A stretch of DNA of 64,000 bases, taken from Neptunomonas japonica JAMM 1380 (lineage in GTDB: Bacteria; Pseudomonadota; Gammaproteobacteria; Pseudomonadales; Balneatricaceae). The first letter of the stretch is position 1; each line of letters opens with the position of its first letter. The stretch spans positions 806,001 through 870,000 of the forward strand of contig NZ_AP014546.1 in NCBI RefSeq assembly GCF_016592555.1, written 5' to 3'. This document shows positions 16,481-26,592 of this stretch, piece by piece. Below the pieces are notes generated by a model. The model saw only the letters and a program-made list of their open reading frames with translations. It made no database searches and was not told the origin of the DNA. The position numbers were made by a program, and so were the translations under genes.

Positions 16481-18553
16481 ATGAGCTTGGATGTTGACCA
16501 CGAAATTCTCGAAGATTTTCTTGTTGAGGCAGGAGAGATACTAGAACAGCTATCTGAGCAGCTAGTTGATCTTGAAAAATCCCCAGATGATAATGATCTT
16601 TTGAACTCGATTTTTCGGGGCTTCCATACTGTAAAGGGTGGTGCTGGTTTTCTTCAATTAGATGCAATGGTGGATTGCTGTCATAAAGCTGAAAATTTAT
16701 TCGACTTGCTCCGTAATGGAAGTGTCAAAGTAACTCCTGAGCTCATGGACGTAGTGTTACAGTCGCTAGATGCCGTAAATATAATGTTTGGCAATGTGCG
16801 AGCGGGTGAAGTGCTAGAAGCGGCTTCGCCGGCCTTGTTACAAAAATTGGCAGATTTTGCGTCGGGCAAAGTTGAATCTGAACATGAGCCTGTACTTGAT
16901 GTAATAGTTGCTCCTGTTGAAGAGGTCTTTGTAGAGGAATCAGCTCAATCTAGTGCGCCTTCGGTTCCCAGTGCAGACTCTGCAAATGATGAGTTTGATA
17001 TGTTGCTGGATGATGTCCTTCCTGAGGCAGAGGCCGTCGTCGAAGATGACGGTCTCATTACTGAAGATGAGTTTGAAGCGTTACTGAATGACCTGCATGG
17101 TGATGGTGCACCGGGGGTCTCCTCTGAACCTGAGATTGTTGAAAGCAAAGAGGCTGCTGATAGTGGTTTAATTTCAGAAGATGAGTTTGAGAATTTACTA
17201 GATGAATTGCAATCTCATGGTCAGGGAGCCTTTGCAAGTACTGAGAATGCTGCACCTGCTATGCCTGTTGAGACTGCGCCTGCGCCGGAACCGGAACCTA
17301 AAGTCGAGCATCAGGTAAGTGAACCTGCTAACACTGTGAAAAATACGGCAGCTACACCCGCTGCAGCTTCTTCTAATAAAACCGTAGTAACTGAAAGTAA
17401 TGTTCGAGTTGATACGCGCTTATTAGATAAAATCATGAACATGGTTGGAGAGCTGGTTTTAGTACGAAACAGATTGGTTCGTTTAGGTGGTGCTCGTGAA
17501 GACGAGGAGATGACCAAAGCGCTAGGCATTCTTGATATGGTGACAGCGGACTTGCAAATGTCCGTAATGAAAACCCGCATGCAGCCAGTCAAGAAAGTGT
17601 TTGGGCGCTTTCCCCGCTTGATCCGTGACCTATCACGCAGCTTGAAGAAAGAGATACGTCTTGAGCTGCGCGGTGAAGAAACCGACCTTGATAAAAATCT
17701 CGTTGAAGCGTTAGCCGATCCTCTAATACATTTAGTTCGCAACTCTGTTGATCATGGTATTGAATCTCCTGAAATTCGTGAAGGAACCGGAAAAGCCCGT
17801 GAAGGACATGTCCTATTATCGGCGGAGCAAGAAGGTGACCACATTCTGTTGATAATACAGGATGATGGCGCTGGAATGGATCCTGAGAAGTTGCGTATGT
17901 TGGCGGTTGATCGTGGGATGTTGGATCAAGAAGCAGCTAACCGGCTTTCAGAGCAAGAGTGCTTCAACTTGATCTTTCAAGCAGGCTTTTCAACCAAAAC
18001 TGAAGTGTCAGACGTATCTGGTCGTGGCGTTGGCATGGATGTGGTTAAAACTAAGATTACACAGTTAAATGGCACTTTGCATATAGATTCTGTTTTAGGA
18101 CAGGGCACTCGAATTGCTATTCAAGTTCCGCTGACATTGGCGATTATGCCAACCTTGATGGTTATGCTGGAGAACCAGGCCTTTGCATTACCATTAGTTA
18201 ACGTTAATGAAATTTTTAATCTTGATCTAACAAAAACGAATGTAGTTGATGGCCAGCAGGTGATCATTGTTAGGGATCAGGCTTTGCCTTTATTTCATAT
18301 GAAACGTTGGTTAGTGGAAGGGCAGGAAAACGCTGAACTTCCTGAACAAGGACATGTGGTTATTCTTACTGTCGGGACTTTGCGGGTTGGCTTTGTGGTT
18401 GATCAGCTAGTAGGGCAAGAAGAAGTCGTGATTAAGCCTTTGGGCACTATTTTGCATGGTACTCCTGGGTTATCAGGAGCCACTATTACTGGTGATGGTC
18501 GAATTGCTCTAATTATTGATATTCCTAATTTGTTGAAGCGTTACGCGTCTTAG
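16481..18553 (+). CDS. cheA: Chemotaxis histidine kinase CheA
   Basis: 690 aa. CheA autophosphorylates and passes phosphate to CheY and CheB in receptor arrays. The HPt domain carries the phospho-histidine H49 in RGFHTVKGGAGF. A long acidic region (about 125-300) replaces an obvious P2 domain and holds three copies of a short motif (DEFDMLLDDV, ITEDEFEALLNDL, ISEDEFENLLDEL). Then come the dimerisation helices (VDTRLLDKIMNMVGELVLVR), the kinase domain (N-box LVRNSVDHGIE, DDGAGMD, GRGVGMDVV) and a C-terminal CheW-like domain. Confidence 0.96.
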   Translation: MSLDVDHEILEDFLVEAGEILEQLSEQLVDLEKSPDDNDLLNSIFRGFHTVKGGAGFLQLDAMVDCCHKAENLFDLLRNGSVKVTPELMDVVLQSLDAVNIMFGNVRAGEVLEAASPALLQKLADFASGKVESEHEPVLDVIVAPVEEVFVEESAQSSAPSVPSADSANDEFDMLLDDVLPEAEAVVEDDGLITEDEFEALLNDLHGDGAPGVSSEPEIVESKEAADSGLISEDEFENLLDELQSHGQGAFASTENAAPAMPVETAPAPEPEPKVEHQVSEPANTVKNTAATPAAASSNKTVVTESNVRVDTRLLDKIMNMVGELVLVRNRLVRLGGAREDEEMTKALGILDMVTADLQMSVMKTRMQPVKKVFGRFPRLIRDLSRSLKKEIRLELRGEETDLDKNLVEALADPLIHLVRNSVDHGIESPEIREGTGKAREGHVLLSAEQEGDHILLIIQDDGAGMDPEKLRMLAVDRGMLDQEAANRLSEQECFNLIFQAGFSTKTEVSDVSGRGVGMDVVKTKITQLNGTLHIDSVLGQGTRIAIQVPLTLAIMPTLMVMLENQAFALPLVNVNEIFNLDLTKTNVVDGQQVIIVRDQALPLFHMKRWLVEGQENAELPEQGHVVILTVGTLRVGFVVDQLVGQEEVVIKPLGTILHGTPGLSGATITGDGRIALIIDIPNLLKRYAS

Positions 18554-18578
18554 TAATATTGTCTGAATAGGGGCTGCT

Positions 18579-19769
18579 ATGCCGGTAAAAGTGTTAATAG
18601 TCGATGACTCCGGTTTTTTCAGGCAGCGTATTAATGATTTCTTATCGAATGATAACCGCTTAGAAGTTATTGGCACGGCTTCTAATGGCCGTGAGGCTGT
18701 TGAGTTAACTAAGCAGTTGAAGCCGGATGTTGTGACTATGGATGTAGAGATGCCGTTGTTAAATGGCATCGATGCTGTTCGTATTATTATGCGAGACAAT
18801 CCCACTAATGTTTTGATGCTGTCATCGCTTACCCATGAGGGTGCTCAAGTCACCTTGCAGGCTTTGGAGGCAGGAGCTGCTGATTATCTAACAAAAGATA
18901 TACGTTCTTGGATTAATAAATCCAATGCCATGCAAAATACGTTAGTTGAGCGTGTTGTTGCGCTGGGGAAAAGTAGGGGAGGGAGGTATCGATCACCAGC
19001 CTTTACTACTAAACCGTTGAAGGCGGGTGCTACCTCTAGTATTCACAGCTTTGGTGCAGCCACTCCTGCTGTACATTCTAAAAGGGTAGAGGCAAAAAGC
19101 GCTGGTTTGCCATCTGCTCGAGCCTCTGTTGATTTAAAAGCGGCTTTGCAGACTCGCTCTTCGCTTGTAAAGAGAGCGAGCCATGCGGCTAGTTTTCCGA
19201 GCAGTTGCAAGTTAATTGTTATAGGTTCCTCTACAGGGGGGCCTGCAGCTTTGCAGACTATTCTAACAGCCTTACCTGCTAGTTTTCCTTACCCTATATT
19301 GCTTGTGCAACATATGCCTAAGACTTTTACATCAGTCTTTGCCTCCCGTTTAAATCAGCAGTGTGCTATCGAAGTGAAAGAAGCTGAAGATGGCGATAGA
19401 TTCAAGGCTGGGCGCGCTCTATTAGTGCCTGGAGGGCAGCAAGTAATGATTGAAAGTCGACAGCCTGACCGTGTGAAAATTTTGCCCGGGGATGAGCGAT
19501 TAACCTACCGTCCCAGTGTTGATATTGCATATGCGGCTGCTGCAAAAACTTATGGAAATAAAGTGCTGGCGGTGATTTTGACCGGTATGGGAGCTGATGG
19601 GGCAGAAGGTGCTCGCCTTCTTAAGCAAGCTGGGGCTGTTATGTGGGCACAAAATGAAGCTAGTTGTACTATTTATGGCATGCCTCAAGCGGTTGTTAAA
19701 GCAGGGCTTGCGGATGATGTCTTAGATTTGAATGATATTTCTAGGTTGTTAATGAGTGGCGGAAAATAG
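18579..19769 (+). CDS. cheB: Chemotaxis protein-glutamate methylesterase CheB
   Basis: 396 aa. CheB removes methyl groups from receptors and deamidates glutamines, giving adaptation. An N-terminal receiver domain (VLIVDDSGFFRQRI, acceptor D in VVTMDVEMPLLNG) is joined by a roughly 80-residue linker to the methylesterase domain, with GSSTGGPAALQTIL, LLVQHMPKTFTSVFASRL and LTGMGADGAEGARLL (catalytic Ser, His and Asp). It lies 25 bp after cheA. The next gene, a ParA-type ATPase, follows a 100-bp gap; motC and motD, found here in Pseudomonas, are absent. Confidence 0.95.
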   Translation: MPVKVLIVDDSGFFRQRINDFLSNDNRLEVIGTASNGREAVELTKQLKPDVVTMDVEMPLLNGIDAVRIIMRDNPTNVLMLSSLTHEGAQVTLQALEAGAADYLTKDIRSWINKSNAMQNTLVERVVALGKSRGGRYRSPAFTTKPLKAGATSSIHSFGAATPAVHSKRVEAKSAGLPSARASVDLKAALQTRSSLVKRASHAASFPSSCKLIVIGSSTGGPAALQTILTALPASFPYPILLVQHMPKTFTSVFASRLNQQCAIEVKEAEDGDRFKAGRALLVPGGQQVMIESRQPDRVKILPGDERLTYRPSVDIAYAAAAKTYGNKVLAVILTGMGADGAEGARLLKQAGAVMWAQNEASCTIYGMPQAVVKAGLADDVLDLNDISRLLMSGGK

Positions 19770-19869
19770 CAAAGCATTTCTATGATTTTAAATGTAATGC
19801 ATTGTATTAAGTAGATATATCATCAGTTATCCTCATTTTAAATAGACACAGTCATACCGGGAATATGCT

Positions 19870-20643
19870 ATGCAGGTTTGGGCAATTGCAAATCAAAAAG
19901 GCGGTGTTGGGAAAACAACAACAGTTGTGACTTTAGCTGGGTTATTGGCAGAGGTTGGTTACAACGTTTTGATGATTGACCTTGATCCGCATGGCTCTTT
20001 GACTAGTTATTTCCACTATGATCCTGATGAGTTAGATCATAGTATCTATGATCTTTTTGTTACGCAGAATGAAATCACGCAGAATCAAGTTAACTCTTTG
20101 TTATGTAGCACATCTGTGGATCGTATACAGCTGATGCCTGCATCAACAGCGATGGCAACATTAGAGCGGCGTGCAATCGATCATCAAGGGATGGGGTTGC
20201 AGATTGCGAAAGCGTTGCGGCATGTTAAGGATCGTTATGATTTTGTTTTGATTGATAGCCCGCCAGTATTAGGCGTACTAATGGTAAATGCGTTAGCTGC
20301 ATGTAATCACTTAATTGTTCCTGCCCAAACGGAGTTTCTTGCGCTTAAAGGGCTAGAAAGGATGGTTCGAACAATTAGTATGATTAATCGTGCTCGCAAG
20401 AAAAAGTTGAACTATACCATTATTCCCACGTTTTATGATCGAAGAACTCAAGCGTCGGTAAGCTGCTTGAGAGAGCTTCATAAGTGCTACCCAGATGAGC
20501 TGTCCAGTGCAGTTATTCCCGTCGATACAAAATTTAGAAACGCTAGTATGAAGGGGGTTGTGCCTTCTTCGCTAGATGCTGGTAGTCGAGGCGTTCATGC
20601 CTATGCTCGCTTATTACGCTCTTTAATTGAGCAGCGAAGGTAA
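19870..20643 (+). CDS. parC: ParA-family ATPase ParC (polar positioning of chemotaxis arrays)
   Basis: 257 aa ParA/Soj-type ATPase. The deviant Walker A NQKGGVGKTTTVVTLAGLL, DLDPHGSLTSYF and FVLIDSPPVLGVLMVNAL are visible. In Vibrio, ParC directs chemotaxis arrays to the cell pole, and Pseudomonas has an orthologue at the same site between che genes and a CheW-like gene. The position here, 7 bp before a CheW-domain gene, supports that role and argues against a chromosome-partition ParA, for which a parB neighbour would be expected. Confidence 0.85.
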   Translation: MQVWAIANQKGGVGKTTTVVTLAGLLAEVGYNVLMIDLDPHGSLTSYFHYDPDELDHSIYDLFVTQNEITQNQVNSLLCSTSVDRIQLMPASTAMATLERRAIDHQGMGLQIAKALRHVKDRYDFVLIDSPPVLGVLMVNALAACNHLIVPAQTEFLALKGLERMVRTISMINRARKKKLNYTIIPTFYDRRTQASVSCLRELHKCYPDELSSAVIPVDTKFRNASMKGVVPSSLDAGSRGVHAYARLLRSLIEQRR

Positions 20644-20649
20644 CTGTTA

Positions 20650-21549
<900 letters not shown>

Positions 21550-21583
21550 CATCGCGATATTAAGTTTGTAGTAGGGTAGTGCA

Positions 21584-21994
21584 TTGGCAGAATCAAGTGT
21601 GTGGTTAGTCTCTTTTCTGAGTGTCATGGTTGTTATCTTTGCGGGAATCAGTATTTATACTTTTTATCGGCAAAAGCAGCATGAGCGCCAATATAAGGCT
21701 TTAGTGACAGTCTTGCGTAATGAAATTCGCTCAATTACCGGTAGTTCCATTGGCATGGGGAAGCGCTTGGTTGATATAGAGCAGAAGCTTAATATTACGG
21801 TAGAAAAACAACTTGAGCTTGAGAATAGGGATCCTGGTGAGTTGGCTTATAATCAGGCGGCACGTCTCATGGAGATGGGTGCTGATGTTGATGATCTAGT
21901 CAAAGATTGCGGTATCGGTCGCCCGGAAGCAGAGTTGATGGCTTTATTGCATAAAGAGCTACATACGCATCAAGGTGTTGAGCACAAAAACTAG
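21584..21994 (+). CDS. DUF2802 family protein
   Basis: 136 aa from a TTG at 21584. A single N-terminal membrane helix (WLVSFLSVMVVIFAGISIYTF, about residues 6-27) precedes a coiled segment and a C-terminal helical domain (NQAARLMEMGADVDDLVKDC GIGRPEAELMALLHK) that looks like a small DNA-binding or protein-binding helix pair and matches DUF2802. This family sits after the cheW-like genes in Pseudomonas and Vibrio; its role is unknown to me. Its TAG is part of a palindromic CTAG (21991-21994) that also supplies the stop of the convergent flhX. Confidence 0.8.
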   Translation: MAESSVWLVSFLSVMVVIFAGISIYTFYRQKQHERQYKALVTVLRNEIRSITGSSIGMGKRLVDIEQKLNITVEKQLELENRDPGELAYNQAARLMEMGADVDDLVKDCGIGRPEAELMALLHKELHTHQGVEHKN

Positions 21995-22260
21995 CTTTTA
22001 TTCTTTAGCTTGTAAGCAAACGCGATTACTTCTGCAATAGCCTTGTAGAGCGCTTCTGGTATTTCTTCGCCAATTTCAAGGCGTATTAACACTTCTAATA
22101 ATTCAGGGCTTTGGTGAACATGAATTTCATGTTCATTTGCCAAGGCTAAAATTTGTTGGGCAATATCTCCCTTACCTTTCGCGACAATAGTGGGCGCTGT
22201 GGCAGTGCCGTGATTATATTTTAGCGCAATAGCAGATGCGTTTTTTTCTTCATCGTTCAT
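21991..22260 (-). CDS. flhX: FlhB C-terminal domain homologue (FlhX, EscU/YscU/HrcU family)
   Basis: 89 aa, corresponding only to the cytoplasmic C-terminal part of FlhB that lies after the NPTH cleavage site. SAIALKYNHGTATAPTIVAK and EIPEALYKAIAEVIAFAYKL align with the FlhB_CC fragment. Such stand-alone fragments can partly substitute for FlhB-CC in other bacteria. It overlaps the upstream fliK-like gene by 4 bp (ATGA) and converges with the DUF2802 gene. A role in hook-to-filament switching is inference. Confidence 0.85.
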   Translation of the reverse strand: MNDEEKNASAIALKYNHGTATAPTIVAKGKGDIAQQILALANEHEIHVHQSPELLEVLIRLEIGEEIPEALYKAIAEVIAFAYKLKNKS

Positions 22261-24146
22261 GTTTTGATATCAATTAATTGCTTCTGGATAGGCGTCTTTT
22301 GGGGTTTAGGTTTCCCTTGCTTACAGATAAGAGTGGGTACGTTAAGCCCGAGTGTATTGAGTTGCTCTCTAAAACCACCTAGTTGGTTTCTTATCGACGT
22401 TACTGTGTCATGGTGTGAGCAAGTGAAAGCGGCGGTTAACTCACTCTGCTCCTGATTGAGGCTAAGTTCTGCATCAATGCTTTTTGATGCGTCTAAATCA
22501 AAATGTAATCGGACTTTCCAGACTGTTTCCAGTTCTTGGCGGCTATTTTGCTGACTTCTATGGCTAATACGTAATTCAACATTGTCTAGTGTTTCTTGGT
22601 TACGGATAGGAAGGTCTAATTGAAAGAAGCGCTCATTTGACTCTATTCTCTCTTGTCGGCTTTGGATGCTCGTTAATTGGTTGGTCGTTACACGCGCCAG
22701 CATTTTATCGACGGTTGATTGGACAAGCTGTTTTTGTGAATCCGGTAGTTGTTCTGCAAGAGCCTGTAGTTTTCCTAAAAACTGCTTCATATCTTTTGGG
22801 GATGATTGGTTGTTGGCTAGCCTGTTCTCGGTAAAGAGCCCGCCATAGTGAATATTTTGTTTAATAGTTTGCTGCGCTTCTGCGGTACCGGGGCGTACGC
22901 CAAACAGCTGCATTAATGACTGCACTACTTTGTCTATTTGCCCAGCAGCGGTTGAGTTGGTGGCTGCGGTGCTGTTTAAAAGCTGTTGTATACCTGCGCC
23001 TAAAGAGATTTGTTGTGGGAGTTGCTCGCGCAAGCTGTTTTGTAGAGACGTTGCTTGTTGAGGCGTCAGTTGTGATGTGACTGTTCCTCCTTTATCTTTC
23101 GGAAGAGGTTGAGTCCAGCTAATGTTAATTTGATCCGTATGGTTTCGGGATACTTGTATTTGTTGTAGTGGAGGCAGGTTGGCTGAGGTTTGTAGTGTTA
23201 CTGTTGCCCCCTTAGCGTTGAGTGTCAGTATATTGGCAGCTTGTTCTGTCGAGTATTTAGTGTTTGGTAGTGCTAGTGTATTTGGTTGTGTTCTTATCAG
23301 CTGAGCTGTCGGTTGCGCTTGTTGTGTCGTTGTTTGTGGGTTCATTTGGGTCAAAGTGTTTTTTGTTTGCTCTGGGGGCGCTTGGACTTGTGTCGCTGGG
23401 GTGGGCGTCGTACTTGTCTTTGCTGGCTCGGAAGCTACTTGAACTTGTGTAGCTGGAATAGGCGTCGTACTTGTTTTGATTGGCTCTGCTGTTGGTAGCG
23501 ATACCAGAGGTGTCGTTTGTGTTGTTGGCTGTGTAGAGGGTGCTTGAGTTGAAACGGCTGGCTGTATTGTGTTTGTGGTAGTAAGCGCTGGTATGCTTGT
23601 CGTTGGTGTTGTCATCTGAAGAGGTGCTGGTTGTTGCGGTGGTGAAAGTGTAGGGCTGCTCTGAGGTGCTGTTGTCTGAGAAGGCGTTATAGGTAGACCT
23701 TGTGTTTGTGATATGACTTGAGCATTAATCGTTTGTCCACGTGGGATGGTATTGGCAAGCGTAGTTATATCTTTTTCTGAGCGAATAACTGGCACCGCAG
23801 GTGTTTGGTAAGTCCTAGTAGTTGTGATCTTTTCTGCCAAGGGGGGAGTTATAGGTTTCTCAGAGGCTGGTGTTGAGGCTAATTTAATAGCTAATTGACC
23901 ATTGTTAGTACGAGAAATAAGTACCTTGCTACCCGCCGGTATAGGTTGTTGGGCTTTCAGCTCCATCAATACGCTATTGCTTTCTAATTTTAGCCTGAAC
24001 ACGTTGGGGCTTAATTGATCCTGAGACACTTGCCGAACTGTTGCCTGTAAGCTTCCGCTGGCAGGAATGAGCTTTTCGGCACTCCCTGTGCGTGTGCTTC
24101 CTGATGAATCCAGTAAAGTAAGTGATTGAGGAGTGATGGTGTTCAT
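22257..24146 (-). CDS. Second FliK-like hook-length control family protein
   Basis: 629 aa. The C-terminal third has the FliK/Flg_hook-like fold pattern (LETVWKVRLHFDLDASKSID AELSLNQEQSELTAAFTCS, then a helix SIRNQLGGFREQLNTLGLNV). The middle (about residues 120-300) is low-complexity, rich in Thr, Gln and Pro, with a near-duplicate of about 16 residues around TSTTPIPATQVQ. Pseudomonas carries a similar gene between flhX and ccmA. It overlaps flhX by 4 bp, so the pair mimics a fliK-flhB switch module. Whether it controls hook length is not known. Confidence 0.75.
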   Translation of the reverse strand: MNTITPQSLTLLDSSGSTRTGSAEKLIPASGSLQATVRQVSQDQLSPNVFRLKLESNSVLMELKAQQPIPAGSKVLISRTNNGQLAIKLASTPASEKPITPPLAEKITTTRTYQTPAVPVIRSEKDITTLANTIPRGQTINAQVISQTQGLPITPSQTTAPQSSPTLSPPQQPAPLQMTTPTTSIPALTTTNTIQPAVSTQAPSTQPTTQTTPLVSLPTAEPIKTSTTPIPATQVQVASEPAKTSTTPTPATQVQAPPEQTKNTLTQMNPQTTTQQAQPTAQLIRTQPNTLALPNTKYSTEQAANILTLNAKGATVTLQTSANLPPLQQIQVSRNHTDQINISWTQPLPKDKGGTVTSQLTPQQATSLQNSLREQLPQQISLGAGIQQLLNSTAATNSTAAGQIDKVVQSLMQLFGVRPGTAEAQQTIKQNIHYGGLFTENRLANNQSSPKDMKQFLGKLQALAEQLPDSQKQLVQSTVDKMLARVTTNQLTSIQSRQERIESNERFFQLDLPIRNQETLDNVELRISHRSQQNSRQELETVWKVRLHFDLDASKSIDAELSLNQEQSELTAAFTCSHHDTVTSIRNQLGGFREQLNTLGLNVPTLICKQGKPKPQKTPIQKQLIDIKT

Positions 24147-24289
24147 GAATAAACACTTTTTACAATAAATCTGATCAAGAGCAATGCCCCAGCTGAGTCT
24201 AATTTGTATATAATGCCCTGCTTATGCATCGGCCAGTAACCTATTTAGTGTAGCGCTATACTTTTTAAAGCGCAGTTTTTGAGGAAAAG

Positions 24290-24928
24290 GTGTTGTTAGA
24301 ACCGCTGTTAAACATTGTTGATCTGTATTGCGAACGAGATGAACGTGTTCTGTTTGAGGGGCTTTCTTTTGGTCTTGTAGCCGGGGAATTAGTTCAGATT
24401 GAAGGTGCTAACGGCAGTGGGAAAACGACTCTTTTAAGAATTCTAAGTGGTTTGTCTGGCGACTATGAAGGTGACGTTTTTTGGTGTGGCGAATCTGTCG
24501 AAAAAGTGAGAGATGACTTTTTCTCATCCTTGTTGTATTTCGGTCACCAGCCAGGCGTTAAAGGTATGTTAACGCCTGTAGAAAACTTGCAATGGTATAG
24601 TGCTATACATCCGGCTTTATTAGCCGAGAAAATTTTTCCAGCATTGGAAGTGGTGGGTCTTAAAGGTTACGAAGATGTACCTTGCCACTCTTTGTCTGCT
24701 GGGCAAAATCGACGTGTTAGTTTAGCGCGATTGTATATGAATACTGCCAAGTTATGGATTCTAGATGAGCCTTTTACTGCAATCGATAAAAGCGGAGTTG
24801 CAGCTAAAGAGCGCTTACTAGCAGATCATGTTGCTTCGGGAGGAAGTGTTATTTTAACAACACATCACGATTTGACCTCCTGTGGGTCGGTAACAAAGAT
24901 TAATCTTGATCAATTGATGGGAACTTGA
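24290..24928 (+). CDS. ccmA: Heme exporter ATP-binding protein CcmA
   Basis: 212 aa from a GTG at 24290 with GAGG at 24281-24284. CcmA is the ATPase of the CcmAB(C)D ABC transporter that releases holo-CcmE during cytochrome c maturation. Walker A EGANGSGKTTLLRILSG, signature LSAGQNRRVSLARL and Walker B LWILDEPFTAID are present. It overlaps ccmB by one base and opens the ccmABCDEFGHI operon, divergent from the fliK-like gene. Confidence 0.96.
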   Translation: MLLEPLLNIVDLYCERDERVLFEGLSFGLVAGELVQIEGANGSGKTTLLRILSGLSGDYEGDVFWCGESVEKVRDDFFSSLLYFGHQPGVKGMLTPVENLQWYSAIHPALLAEKIFPALEVVGLKGYEDVPCHSLSAGQNRRVSLARLYMNTAKLWILDEPFTAIDKSGVAAKERLLADHVASGGSVILTTHHDLTSCGSVTKINLDQLMGT

Positions 24929-25635
24929 TGGCTGAATTGTGTACTAACTCTGCGGAAATATCGTTGGGGAAATTATTTTCAGCTGTGTTGAAAAGAGACC
25001 TGTTGCTGTCTTTTCGGCGTAAAAGTGATTTGGTTAACCCGTTGATTTTCTTTGTGATGGTAGCGACTTTGTTTCCTCTAGGTGTCAGTCCTGAGCCAAA
25101 TTTCTTGGCCGACGTAGCGCCTGGAGTGGTATGGGTGGCTGCTCTTTTAGCAACGCTGTTGTCTTTAGATGGTATATTCCGCTCGGATTATGAAGACGGC
25201 ACTTTAGAACAAGTGATTTTAAGTCCTCAGCCGCTTATGGTGGTTTGTTTGGCAAAAGTAATGGCGCACTGGATGACAACAGGTTTGCCACTGGCGTTGA
25301 TGTCTCCTTTACTCGGAGTCATGTTGTTTTTACCTGCCAGTGCGATGTTTGGCATGGTGCTAAGCTTGTTAATTGGCACCTTGGTACTGAGTCTTATTGG
25401 CGCTATTGGCGCAGGATTAACAGTAGGTTTAAAACGTGGTGGTGTGTTGATCTCTTTACTGGTCTTGCCACTGTATATACCCGTACTGATTTTTGGTTCA
25501 GGCGCAGTACAAGCTGCTGTTGCCGGGTTGCCTTTAGAAGGATATTTGGCATTGCTTGGGGCCATGTTGGCTTTAGGGATAGTATTGGCGCCATTTGCAA
25601 TTAGTGCATCTGTACGCATTTCAGTTAGTGGTTAA
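24928..25635 (+). CDS. ccmB: Heme exporter membrane protein CcmB
   Basis: 235 aa from the ATG at 24928, which overlaps the ccmA TGA. Six predicted membrane helices. The N-terminus (LFSAVLKRDLLLSFRRKSDL) and VNPLIFFVMVATLFPLGVSP are family hallmarks. CcmB is the permease partner of CcmA in releasing heme-loaded CcmE from CcmC. ccmC follows after 14 bp. Confidence 0.95.
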   Translation: MAELCTNSAEISLGKLFSAVLKRDLLLSFRRKSDLVNPLIFFVMVATLFPLGVSPEPNFLADVAPGVVWVAALLATLLSLDGIFRSDYEDGTLEQVILSPQPLMVVCLAKVMAHWMTTGLPLALMSPLLGVMLFLPASAMFGMVLSLLIGTLVLSLIGAIGAGLTVGLKRGGVLISLLVLPLYIPVLIFGSGAVQAAVAGLPLEGYLALLGAMLALGIVLAPFAISASVRISVSG

Positions 25636-25649
25636 GAGGTAAATGAAAT

Positions 25650-26405
25650 ATGGCAGGAAGTAGTTGGTTGCCACGCTGGTTTTATCAATTAGCATCCCCT
25701 CGGTGGTGTTATGATTTTACGGGTAAGTTACTGCCGGGTTTTCTTATAGCAGCTATTTTATTATTAATAGCAGGGGTGGTTTGGGCGTTGGCGTTTGCGC
25801 CACCGGATTATCAGCAAGGCAATAGCTTTCGCATCATGTATTTGCATGTACCTTCCGCTATTCTTGCGCAGTCATGTTATATGTTGATGGCAGTTGCCGG
25901 TGCAGTGGGTCTTATTTGGAAGATTAAAGTGGCCGATATGGTGGCGTATGTATGTGCACCTATTGGCGCATCTATTGCTGTCATGGCGCTTGCCACCGGT
26001 GCTATTTGGGGGAAGCCTACGTGGGGTTCATGGTGGGTGTGGGATGCACGTTTGACCTCTATGCTGATTTTACTTTTCCTCTATATGGGGGTGATGGCGT
26101 TGTATGCTGCCATGGATAATGAATCCATGGCTGCAAAAGCCGCTTCTGTTTTATCTTTAGTTGGTTTGGTCAATATTCCAATCATTAAGTATTCCGTGGA
26201 GTGGTGGAATACTCTGCATCAACCCGCGACATTTACGTTAACTGAAAAGCCCGCGATGCCTGTTGAGATGTGGTTGCCTCTATTAGTGATGGTTGTAGGT
26301 TTTTATTGTTTTTTTTCTGTGTCTTTAATGCTCAGATTGCGAAATGAAATTATTCGTCGTGAGCGCCGCTCCGGCTGGGTTCGTGAGTTAATAGCTTCTA
26401 AGTGA
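25650..26405 (+). CDS. ccmC: Heme delivery protein CcmC
   Basis: 251 aa, six membrane helices. CcmC loads heme onto the CcmE chaperone. The tryptophan-rich WWD motif is evident as GKPTWGSWWVWDARLTSMLI, with flanking heme-coordinating histidines expected in LHVPSA and TLHQPATF. The gene is followed by ccmD, whose Shine-Dalgarno GAGG (26404-26407) overlaps the ccmC stop codon. Confidence 0.96.
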   Translation: MAGSSWLPRWFYQLASPRWCYDFTGKLLPGFLIAAILLLIAGVVWALAFAPPDYQQGNSFRIMYLHVPSAILAQSCYMLMAVAGAVGLIWKIKVADMVAYVCAPIGASIAVMALATGAIWGKPTWGSWWVWDARLTSMLILLFLYMGVMALYAAMDNESMAAKAASVLSLVGLVNIPIIKYSVEWWNTLHQPATFTLTEKPAMPVEMWLPLLVMVVGFYCFFSVSLMLRLRNEIIRRERRSGWVRELIASK

Positions 26406-26412
26406 GGTCGTA

Positions 26413-26592
26413 GTGCAGTTCGAAACGATGTCTGAATTTATTACAATGGATGGCCATGGACTTTATGTATGGCTGTCATATGGGATTGGATTATTGATAA
26501 TTATCGGCAATTTAGTCTTACCATTATTTAAACGTAAAGAGCTAATAAAAAGCCTAGCTCGGCGCCTACGTAGGGAGAATAATACTCAATGA
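26413..26592 (+). CDS. ccmD: Heme exporter small subunit CcmD
   Basis: 59 aa from a GTG at 26413, chosen because GAGG lies 5 nt upstream; an ATG at 26428 would give 54 aa. The reading contains [15 protein letters not shown], one membrane helix ([16 protein letters not shown]) and a basic tail ([16 protein letters not shown]), all typical of CcmD. CcmD stabilises the CcmABC-CcmE complex. It overlaps ccmE by 4 bp (ATGA), and its position between ccmC and ccmE is diagnostic. Confidence 0.9.
   Translation: MQFETMSEFITMDGHGLYVWLSYGIGLLIIIGNLVLPLFKRKELIKSLARRLRRENNTQ

Noticed and set aside
22264..23498. Plus-strand open frames of 60-70 aa opposite the second fliK-like gene
   Set aside because: They are short shadows of the coding strand with no recognisable domains or start context.
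24251..24280. GCGCT...AGCGC stem followed by T residues upstream of ccmA
   Set aside because: The stem is only 5 bp with a long AT loop and lies between divergent genes, so no transcript needs ending there.
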